A DNA stretch of 26,444 bases, from assembly GCF_000760515.2 (NCBI RefSeq), contig NW_013546155.1, forward strand, positions 1 to 26,444. The letters run 5' to 3'. Numbering within the stretch: position 1 is the stretch's first letter; every line of letters starts with the position of its first letter. The notes below the pieces were generated by a model. That model saw only the letters and a program-made list of their open reading frames with translations, made no database searches and had not been told where the DNA came from. This DNA is from Mitosporidium daphniae (lineage: Eukaryota; Microsporidia). Of the stretch, positions 18,201 through 24,672 are shown in pieces. The translations under genes and the position numbers were made by a program.

Positions 18201-19728
18201 CAATCAGGATGACCGTGGCGCCAGTTGGAATTGAAAGTGTAATATCCCTCAACGAGGAGAGCGATTTCATAATTTTAGTGGAAATAAAAGGCTTTGAAGA
18301 CTCTTCATTTTTGACGCCACTCCAAGATGCCCAAAAATCTTTCAGCTCAATGGCTGTATCCATCTCTATTGGACCCATTGATGATGGGTGAAGCTCCTCC
18401 GAGCGTAGAAGCTCGGAGATTCGTTTTAAAGAAATTTTAGCATCAATCAGCCTGCTTAAAAACGGCGGAAATGTGCCCATCGCTGACCGAAGCTGACTAA
18501 ACATCGAAATAGCGGCGAAAATGGTTGATGTCGATAGCGTTGAAGCTGTCGGTGCGAGAAAAAGTGCCATTGCAAAAGCAACCAAAGATGCCATGATTGG
18601 CGTCGCATTCATGAGTGTAGTCAGCATGGCAATCAGTGAGTGTAGTGCCAGTTGTTCCGAAAGTTCTTTTGCGCGAAGGTCGTCTGCATATTTGCAGAAG
18701 GCATCCTCCCAGTCGTTAAGGACAACGACGCGGATACCTGTCAGCATCTGATCGACGAACCTGACTCTGCAATCAGTGGCGGAGATTGCTTGGATTCTCT
18801 TCTTTGCAAGCCGCTGGACAATTAAATATTGGATAGGAACACTGCCGATCATCATGGCAAGTCCGGCACCAGCCGCTGGACCCAGTATCCAAAACAAAAG
18901 CCCAGAAATGATGAGTATTTGAAGCGGACCTAACCAAGCCACATGAATATGATCAACAGCAACATCAATTCGACTGACATCGCTAGTGATGAGGGTGAAT
19001 ATCCGCCCATTGGTATGGGAAGATCTGGTATGTGGGGCAAGCCGGAAAATCTTGCGATAAATTGCTGCGCTAAGCGCAGCTTGCACAGAAGTTCCGGTGT
19101 ACCTCAATATTTCTGCCGAGCGTTTGCTCGAATACGAGCTGAAAGAGGAAAGGATGAAAATAGAAACGCCCAAAGCATAAGCCAAATGGCGAGAATCGAT
19201 GGAAAAAGCCAAAACTACAAATTGAGTATTTCCGCTGAGCGCATTTAAAAAGTAAAAAAGCAGCAATGGAATAATTAACAAAGAAACTTCTGAGATGGCT
19301 TTGAAAATGCCACTGAAAACCAAATCTCGGTACACCATTTTACCGAGACAAATGAAAATATATTTAGCCGAAATAACCGAATCGTCTTGAAAGCCTTTTG
19401 TAGGCATAGTTTCACCTAAAGGGACTTTCACCGGCTGAAATCGGGACTTTTGGAGCCTCAACCAGGAATCTTTCGAAGTAAATGGATGAGGAATGTCCCC
19501 TATGTCGGATTCCAAAAGATTGCGGTTAATTTTGCTCAGAGGAAGCACCGCCTTTTCCTTTTTGTTGCGCAGGGCCTGTTTTTTGTACAGCCTCCTTCTA
19601 TCTAGACTGATGACCAGCAGAGGTTTTAGCCAGGAGTAATGGAATTGAGACCATAGACTTGCATTCTTCCTCTGGACCAAAGGTCCCCGCAAGGCCTCCG
19701 ATTTGTCTTTGGGAAAATCTTTTGCCAT
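15277..19728 (-). CDS. ABCC/MRP-type full ABC transporter (no TMD0)
   Basis: A single exon of 1483 residues with TMD-NBD-TMD-NBD order. The N-terminus has the ABCC lasso-like segment (NASLWSQFHYSWLKPLL) but no extra TMD0 helices, so it resembles MRP4-type or short MRPs. NBD1: Walker A GPVGSGKSS (~508), signature LSGGQRQR (~605), Walker B ILLLDDPVSALD. The Asp in place of the catalytic Glu is normal for the degenerate ABCC NBD1 site. An acidic linker follows. NBD2: Walker A GRTGSGKST (~1237), signature LSQGQSQ (~1341; most ABCCs have LSxGQRQ), Walker B LVLDEATSNVD with the Glu, and H-loop TIAHRL (~1417). About 20 extra residues sit between Walker B and the H-loop. It should export conjugated organic anions or drugs across the plasma or vacuolar membrane; the substrate is unknown. 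Confidence 0.95.
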   Translation of the reverse strand: MAKDFPKDKSEALRGPLVQRKNASLWSQFHYSWLKPLLVISLDRRRLYKKQALRNKKEKAVLPLSKINRNLLESDIGDIPHPFTSKDSWLRLQKSRFQPVKVPLGETMPTKGFQDDSVISAKYIFICLGKMVYRDLVFSGIFKAISEVSLLIIPLLLFYFLNALSGNTQFVVLAFSIDSRHLAYALGVSIFILSSFSSYSSKRSAEILRYTGTSVQAALSAAIYRKIFRLAPHTRSSHTNGRIFTLITSDVSRIDVAVDHIHVAWLGPLQILIISGLLFWILGPAAGAGLAMMIGSVPIQYLIVQRLAKKRIQAISATDCRVRFVDQMLTGIRVVVLNDWEDAFCKYADDLRAKELSEQLALHSLIAMLTTLMNATPIMASLVAFAMALFLAPTASTLSTSTIFAAISMFSQLRSAMGTFPPFLSRLIDAKISLKRISELLRSEELHPSSMGPIEMDTAIELKDFWASWSGVKNEESSKPFISTKIMKSLSSLRDITLSIPTGATVILIGPVGSGKSSLLQAILGEINIVSGSLHISPSLMDRNTFGYSPQQPWISHGSLRENILFGCKFNSSRYGAILSACQLREDIKSFPLGDLVEIGGATSALSGGQRQRISLARALYSNAEILLLDDPVSALDAKVAKIVWENAIVKSSTLNNGKTKIISTHALHLIRPDSCDWIVCMDKGRIKWQGPPEEWFASHAERMPNRIPLLLANENIQQPQAGNTARISTDCPHTSFAISSMKTIHSLESITCRPQDPETPKEPFMEAPIQETESIFADELRELETFEEGPRKGHRFPLKEDKSEFDEEKIPSISSLPLSIYVRFLDRFGWVLFVLTLFFLVLVNFSRISTERMLAQIGESSLKDRWMIWAMAFAFVTSTAFFTLLVSVGAWNAARSTYRDAFSGILMMTPLAFIDKFPFGFLMNRLTKDTECSDFDILDAGRDLLGKACAVFSVLVLVAFTMSPWMAFFLPVFLLLANWTLLRLYHRPMLDLERLCSHARSAYLGQVRDTLGGLPLIRSRSFPSKDNQLDIQALMCPKVIMPLNMGLPSVQELFMEKNFAASDWLVAPTLLLASLRSWASLRFELVANLSVAATTFFCVYEGISPALAGLVIHQLMMLAKSLYTSIVSFADLEIALCSFRRLYELGDESRASVKEMPSYPLPTTLPPGLSFGATSFVLHKNAVQPHSSPLFQNDHWPYEGAVEFSNVTLSYLPDGGRPVLCDINFEVRPGERLAIIGRTGSGKSTLVQALFGLIPVSEGCIKIDNVDISCIPGSMIRQRLAIIPQDPVIFYGRTLRFNLDPLNCYSDERIWAMLEACAIGPHLRATLVPPSLDTILREGSAMLSQGQSQLLCLTRALLKNSRILVLDEATSNVDKALDTLIQETIRRVSVPTLARIDQSNPNLSPFDIIEHPVTVITIAHRLLSILDYDRIMVLQDGFIAELDTPRSLFKNPDSLFTQLVRELGQAEYQHVAALLGGDPGEA

Positions 19729-19836
19729 TCAACAAAAAAATTTCGATTTGCCAATCGGTAGCTTGTTATCTAATTCGGCATAATAAGCATTGGTTCAGCC
19801 AATAAAATAGCTTAAATTTTAATTAAATTTGGCATA

Positions 19837-20390
19837 TTAGTCAGATGAACGATTAAGGGCAATTTTTCTTTGAAGCTCTCCAATGATAACTGTAAAATTT
19901 ACAAAAATATTAATACCCGAGTGCATGTCTTGCTTGGCAGACAAATTCTGGATGATCGAATTTAGCTGTTCTTGTAAAAAGGACTCCTTGCGTTTATAAA
20001 ACTCTTTGGCTGAAGAGATGGACTAAAGCTGGGAGGATACAGCAAAAAATACCTTTTCGACATAATAGCCGGCACCAATATCTACGGTGGCCCTGCTGAT
20101 GTCGGAAAGGTTTCCAGGGACATAAACAGAGCTGGAAAGTGGGACAAGGATTTCCCCGCCCTGTGCTTCCGAACCAAGCTCATCCAAGCTCTGTCTGCAG
20201 GAGGCAAATCTATCAAGGGCGATTTTTAGACTATCATACGAGGCTTGAAATAGATCCACTTCCTAAAATGAGAGGCAGAAAAAACCTTTTCCAGTTGCTC
20301 CCGAAGCTGGTTAAGCTGTGCTGGTAATAGCTGAGATATCGAAACCGGGGAAGCTGATCCAGGCGGACCAGAAACCTTGGGGGATGACAT
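19837..20390 (-). CDS. PFD5: Prefoldin subunit 5 (alpha-type), four exons
   Basis: Minus-strand exons 20390-20286, 20262-20053, 20022-19917 and 19889-19837, with introns of 23 nt (20263-20285), 30 nt (20023-20052) and 27 nt (19890-19916), give 157 residues (human PFD5 is 154). The order fits alpha-prefoldin: N-terminal helix (LLPAQLNQLREQLEKE), central strands LVPLSSSVYVPGNLSD and VDIGAGYYVEK, then C-terminal helix (FYKRKESFLQEQLNSI, KQDMHSVIIGELQRKI). Removing the 27-nt intron makes the last helix the same length as in human PFD5, although that intron has no stop and keeps frame. The ATG at 20390 (MSSPKV) is the first in frame. Prefoldin hands nascent actin and tubulin to the CCT chaperonin; a beta-tubulin gene lies nearby. 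Confidence 0.92.
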
Positions 20391-20499
20391 AAACTTTGTA
20401 AAATAGTTTCCCGAATCATTAAACTTGAGTGCCAATTAAATTTTGCCTCAAATCCAACCGAACCGAGCCAGAGTAAACCAAAACGAAACGAAAAGGGAT

Positions 20500-20942
20500 T
20501 TATTTATCACAGGTAATCATGGCCTGAATACGGGGAATGGCTTTTGCAAGAGCATTAAATTGATCGAGGCTCAAGGAAATACCTAACATTGAAGATATGC
20601 CAATACCCTTCCTTCCTGGCTTGGTCTCTCCAAGAGAGTCTGAGTAGTATTCACGGATATCTACTTGAGGCTTTCCCTTCCAGGAGCGCAGGGAGATCCG
20701 TCTTTGTGGGGAGATCTTAAATAAACGAATACTGTTACTTCGACATAAAAAGAGCCATCTTCGTCCTTTTTTACCTAAAAGGGAAATAGAATTGAAAATA
20801 CCATTTCGTCTGCACAATTCAGTTTATTAGAAGAAGTGACGATGTTTTGGGGACAATCCTCTTGGATATCTTTTTCCGCTGCCTGGACATGCTTTTCGGC
20901 GGCTTGGACTTGTGTATCCCCAGACGGGCAATGTCGCTTCAT
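20500..20942 (-). CDS. SUB1: Transcriptional coactivator PC4/Sub1, four exons
   Basis: Minus-strand exons 20942-20802, 20774-20739, 20715-20607 and 20582-20500, with introns of 27 nt (20775-20801), 23 nt (20716-20738) and 24 nt (20583-20606), give 122 residues. Exon 2 encodes only 12 residues. The spliced C-terminal half reads KKDEDGSFYVE-ISPQRRISLRSWKGK, then VDIREYY, KPGRKGISLSLDQFNAL and IPRIQAMI. This is the single-stranded-DNA-binding PC4 domain. The N-terminus is short, with an imperfect repeat (VQAAEKHVQAAEK-like) instead of a long Ser-rich region. PC4 helps assemble Pol II initiation complexes and binds ssDNA. The 24-nt intron keeps frame and has no stop, but its removal is needed for the family sequence GRKGISL. 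An AATAAA overlaps the region just after the stop. Confidence 0.93.
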
Positions 20943-20987
20943 ATTTAAAAATAGAAAATTTTTATTGAAATTTTTATTTATCCACCG
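20943..20987. promoter_or_regulatory. 45-bp divergent promoter between PC4 and a small helical protein
   Basis: The two ATG codons are separated by only 45 bp, made almost entirely of A and T with AAAATTTTT and GAAATTTTTATTT cores. Both genes must be transcribed from overlapping elements, or start within one another's 5' leaders. Confidence 0.5.
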
Positions 20988-21391
20988 ATGGGTCCGTGTG
21001 AACCTACTGGCACAATCGGACCCAATTCAACGCTTTCCCAGCACGCAAATTTTGTTGCAAACTCGCTCCATCGATTCGCAGTTCTGACAGAGAAATATTT
21101 GGACGTCTTAACCTCACCCACTCCCCCCAATCATGACGGCGATACCGAGTTCAAGGTGATTCTTGAAGAATTGGTTTCCTTGGACCAAAGCATTTCAGAA
21201 AAAATCGACGAGCGTAAGGATAACCTCATATCTAATGGGTAGTCAATTCCTTCCTGGCAACCAATGACCGGATTTCTGCAATCTCATTCGACCTGGATCT
21301 GATTTCCTCAAAAATCCTATCAATCGAGTCCTTTGTGTTTGAAATGGAAGAGGAGTTTCAAAAGACATTATTTGTCGATGTAGGCAGGTGA
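20988..21391 (+). CDS. Small helical protein, two exons; BLOC-1/BORC-like or Mediator-like subunit (uncertain)
   Basis: Exons 20988-21213 and 21243-21391 around a 29-nt intron (21214-21242, strong GTAAGG donor) give 124 residues. Without splicing the frame stops at 21240. The product starts MGPCEPTGTIGPNST. It then forms two or three amphipathic helices: HRFAVLTEKYLDVLT, EFKVILEELVSLDQSISEKI, and DRISAISFDLDLISSKILSI followed by an acidic end. No catalytic motif or membrane segment is present. The I--I-DLD-I--KI--IE spacing is reminiscent of KxDL/BLOC-1 subunits, but small Mediator or kinetochore subunits look similar. No function is assigned. Confidence 0.65.
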
Positions 21392-21834
21392 GCATCGCCT
21401 CGCCTCGCCTCACATCACCTCACATCATATCATATCACATCGATTGCATCACAAAGCATTTGCTGCACAAATCTGTGAAATTTAAGCCTTTAAATTTTGC
21501 GATTGCCAAATTGTAATTTGGTCGCCATTTAATTGGCACTGAATCGTCGTTGGCCATGGCAATGATAATAAATTGCATGCTAGCGAAATGTACACATTTA
21601 GAAACAACTCTAAATTGGCGAATCCACATTTTAAAATGATGCCCATTTTGCTTTTAATTTAAAAATCGTACCCAGTCCCCCTATTGATTGCAATGCAAAT
21701 TACTTTGCACTTTCCCTCCAAAATCCGGCATATAAGATGGTGCATTAATCACTATTTTCTAGCAAGTGATCATCTCGGCTCGTTTTCCCACCCTTTTGGT
21801 ATGGCGCTTTTCTTACCGCTTAGACTGATAACAT
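21392..21834. promoter_or_regulatory. Upstream region of beta-tubulin
   Basis: 443 bp without a gene, long for this window. It begins with a CATC/CGCCT simple repeat, continues with AT-rich DNA containing inverted copies such as GCCATTTAATTGGC, and has a TATA-like element (GGCATATAAG, about 21727-21736) roughly 100 bp before the beta-tubulin ATG. The size fits a more heavily regulated, strongly expressed gene, but that is inference. Confidence 0.45.
21393..21442. repeat. Imperfect CGCCT / CACATC simple repeat
   Basis: Three CGCCT units are followed by CACATCACCT, CACATCATAT and CATATCACAT units, a gradual drift of a 5-10 bp pattern. It lies immediately after the stop codon of the preceding small gene. 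There is no G-rich or coding signal. Confidence 0.65.
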
Positions 21835-23202
21835 ATGCGCGAAATTGTTCATATCCAAACCGGCCAGTGCGGAAATCAAATTGGCGCCAAATTTTGGGAA
21901 GTGATCTCCGACGAACACGGAATTGACCCCTCTGGCGCATATGTTGGGGACTCTCCAATCCAGCTAGACAGAATCGATGTGTATTATAATGAAGCCAATG
22001 GCAAAAAGTATGTTCCGCGAGCGGTGCTTGTTGACCTTGAGCCAGGGACAATGGATTCTGTCCGTGCTGGTCCTCTTGGACGGCTCTTTCGGCCCGATAA
22101 TTTTGTGTTCGGACAAAGCGGAGCGGGAAACAACTGGGCTAAGGGGCATTACACCGAAGGTGCCGAGCTCGTTGACTCGGTTTTGGATGTTGTGAGAAAA
22201 GAAGCCGAGTCTTGCGATTGTCTGCAAGGGTTCCAAATCACACATTCCATTGGAGGCGGAACCGGCTCTGGTCTTGGAACCCTTCTTATCTCCAAAATCA
22301 GAGAGGAATTTCCAGACCGAATGATGTGCACCTTTTCTGTCGTTCCCTCACCAAAGGTACGTTGACTGATGATTAATTTTTTGGTGTCCGATGCGATTGT
22401 TGAGCCATACAATGCCACTCTTTCGGTCCATCAGCTTGTCGAAAACTCGGACGAAACTTTCTGCATCGATAACGAGGCTTTGTATGATATTTGCACCAGA
22501 ACCCTCAAATTGAATACCCCCTCCTACGGCGATTTGAATCATTTGGTCTCGGTGGTGATGTCTGGCGTTACCACTTGTCTGCGATTTCCAGGGCAGCTCA
22601 ATGCAGACTTGAGGAAGTTGGCCGTTAATATGATACCATTCCCACGTCTGCACTTCTTCATGGTTGGCTTTGCCCCGCTTACTGCCAGGGGCGCAATGCA
22701 ATATCGTGCCTCTTCTGTTTCAGAACTGACGCAGCAGATGTTTGAATCGAAAAACATGATGGCTGCTTCTGATCCGCGTCACGGCCGATATTTGGCCGTC
22801 GCCGCAATGTTCCGAGGCCGTGTGTCGATGAAGGAAGTAGACGACCATATGTTCAATATCCAAAATAAGAACTCCTCTTATTTCGTTGAATGGATCCCAA
22901 ATAATGTCAAGACGGCCGTTTGTGATGTGCCGCCCAGAGGCCTAAAAATGTCGGTAACGTTCATCGGAAATTCTACCGCCATTCAGGAGCTTTTCAAACG
23001 CATTTCTGAGCAGTTTACAGCCATGTTCCGTCGCAAGGCATTTGTTCACTGGTACACCAGTGAGGGCATGGATGAAATGGAGTTTACTGAAGCAGAGTCC
23101 AATATGAATGACCTTGTCTCCGAGTATCAGCAATATCAAGATGCCACTGCTGATGATGACATGCTAGGGTATCAGGAAGGTCAGATGGAGGAGGCTGATT
23201 AG
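21835..23202 (+). CDS. Beta-tubulin, two exons
   Basis: Exons 21835-22356 and 22384-23202 give 446 residues. The N-terminus is [17 protein letters not shown], including the MREI element that governs tubulin mRNA autoregulation in animals. The GTP-binding motif GGGTGSG is at about 140-146, followed by [36 protein letters not shown], and an acidic tail ending GQMEEAD without the usual terminal Tyr/Phe. A 27-nt insert (22357-22383) after Lys174 carries an in-frame TGA. It has a good donor (GTACGT) and a pyrimidine-rich end but finishes TTTTTTG rather than AG. Removing exactly these bases restores the invariant PKVSD. No other sign of decay is seen, so this is probably a functional gene with an atypical intron, unless a base is missing from the sequence. 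Confidence 0.95.
22357..22383 (+). other. Beta-tubulin intron with apparent non-AG acceptor
   Basis: 27 nt beginning GTACGTTGAC and ending TTAATTTTTTG, between codons for Lys174 and Val175. Conservation of beta-tubulin across the junction fixes its extent to within a GGT direct repeat, and none of the equivalent cut points gives a 3' AG. The other 20 introns deduced in this window end in AG. Confidence 0.75.
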
Positions 23203-23234
23203 CCCAAATTGTGTCTCAACTATCATGATTGTCT

Positions 23235-23240
23235 AATAAA
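23235..23240 (+). promoter_or_regulatory. Poly(A) signal of beta-tubulin
   Basis: AATAAA begins about 33 bp after the stop codon. Confidence 0.6.
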
Positions 23241-23331
23241 TATTCAAAATTGCCCCGTTAAAGAGGGTCCACTTTAACTGCAAAATTATCAAAATGCCCT
23301 TTTACGGATTTTTTTCTTCTTTCGCAGTTTA

Positions 23332-24354
23332 ATGTCATTGGTACCAAAACGCTCTCGCTTGTTGAGTGCGGTTGTTAAGGCTTTTTCTAAAATCTCGCCC
23401 CTCTCTCTTGCCGAGAATGACTGGGATAATGTCGGTGTTCTGATCGAGTGTCACGAGAAATGGAATATCAGACCATTGGACGTCACAGCCGCTCAAAAAT
23501 CGACAATTCTTTTGACCATCGATTTGAATCACGAAATTATTGATGAGGCTCTGCACCATCAATCCAGTGGTACGCATCCGGTTGTCATTGTTGCCTACCA
23601 TCCAACAATTTTCAAGCCCATCAAGAAACTGACTCTCGATTCCCTTGAAGGCGGATATTCGCACATCAACGAGCTCGTTGTCCGTTGCATACAATCCGGG
23701 CTTTCAGTATTTTCCCCACACACGGCGCTTGACAATTGCCACGCAGGGAGTACAATTTGGTCCTTATTTTATAGTTAATGACTGGATTTGTTCGTTGATT
23801 GGCAACGGGACTTTTGCTCCAATAATTCCGAATCCATCACCACAGGCAACCGTGCAGGGTGACATAGTTGGATCTGGCCGATATTTGACGCTAGCTGAGC
23901 CGAGTCCTCTTGAAGAGATTGCAGACCGTCTTATGAAGGGGTTTGCAACAACATATGGTGAGATTTGCACCAACTAAGGTCAATTAGCTCGGATTGCAAA
24001 GAGCGCCAAATATTCTTGCCAACAAAAGCCGATTTCGAAGCTCGCTGTTTGTGCTGGATCCGGTTTGTTTGTAGCAAATAACCCTGCATAGGCGGGTCTA
24101 TTCTTCTTTCACCAAAGCTCAACAGCGATACCGAGCTTCTCATAACTGGGGAGATGAGCCATCACGACGTTTTAGCTGCAACTGCCAAGGGATACAATGT
24201 AATGCTTTTTGAGCACACGCATACAGAAAGGGGCTATTTATCGCAAATGCTGAAGCCTAAACTTGAAAGTGCATTGAGCGAGGAAGTTGATATTCAAATT
24301 TTCGTGTCAAAATATGACAGGGATCCAATCCAACTTTATAAAATTAAAAATTAG
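23332..24354 (+). CDS. NIF3: NIF3-family (NIF3L1/DUF34) metal-binding protein, four exons
   Basis: Exons 23332-23749, 23775-23957, 23988-24062 and 24092-24354, with introns of 25 nt (23750-23774), 30 nt (23958-23987) and 29 nt (24063-24091), give 312 residues. Splicing restores the family blocks HAGINDWICSL and AVCAGSGGSILL. Metal-site regions are visible: WDNVGVL, VAYHPTIFKP (the eukaryotic YHP form), FSPHTALD, LLITGEMSHHD and EHTHTERGYL, including the late His and Glu ligands. Intron 2 could instead end at 23978 (21 nt), adding Gly-Gln-Leu and keeping frame. I prefer 30 nt because every other intron is 23 nt or longer. NIF3 proteins are conserved in all domains, with proposed GTP cyclohydrolase-like or metal-chaperone roles; the exact function is unsettled. 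Confidence 0.92.
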
Positions 24355-24390
24355 CTCTCCCATAAGCAAAAAAATTTGCATGACAGATGC

Positions 24391-24398
24391 TATAAATA
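24391..24398 (+). promoter_or_regulatory. TATA box of the U6 gene
   Basis: TATAAATA lies about 30 bp before the 5' end of the U6 transcript, the standard position for a Pol III type 3-like promoter. It is only 36 bp after the NIF3 stop codon. Confidence 0.8.
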
Positions 24399-24420
24399 GA
24401 TTTTCAAGCATTTGATGTTG

Positions 24421-24540
24421 TGTTCTCTTATGAGACACATAAACTAAAATTGGAAAAATACAGAGAAGATTAGCATGGCCCCTGCGCAAGGATGACACGC
24501 AAAACTTGAGATGGATCAGAGGCTTGCCTCTGGCAATTTT
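24421..24540 (+). ncRNA. U6 spliceosomal snRNA
   Basis: The core contains the ACAGAGA box (ATACAGAGAAGATTAGCATG), then GCCCCTGCGCAAGGATGACA with the AGC triad and internal stem-loop, nearly identical to human and fission-yeast U6. The 5' end forms a small stem-loop (GTTCTC-TTAT-GAGAC). The 3' part is longer than the ~100-107 nt of most U6 RNAs. After CTTGAGATGGAT there is a perfect hairpin (CAGAGG-CTTG-CCTCTG), then GCAA and a T6 run (24537-24542), the Pol III terminator. U6 catalyses splicing with U2, fitting the many introns here. The exact ends are estimates. Confidence 0.95.
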
Positions 24541-24542
24541 TT
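24537..24542 (+). terminator. Pol III terminator of U6
   Basis: Six consecutive T residues follow the 3' hairpin of U6; this is the canonical Pol III stop. Confidence 0.75.
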
Positions 24543-24672
24543 CGCACATGTGCGGCGCTTTATTATTATAAAGCAGCTACATGGTGACAAGCGGGGGCCG
24601 CATTTGTTATTCCATGTTAAAAGTGGCACACAATCGTGATGATATTGGGTGAAATGGCGATTTATAAATCCT

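Noticed and set aside
21835-22365. Beta-tubulin as a truncated pseudogene
   Set aside because: Sequence on both sides is perfectly family-like and in the same register once 27 nt are removed, with no other damage.
23958-23978. 21-nt form of NIF3 intron 2
   Set aside because: It keeps frame and gives a plausible YGQLARI, but is shorter than any other intron here and leaves no room between the CTAA-like branch region and the AG. It cannot be fully excluded without cDNA.
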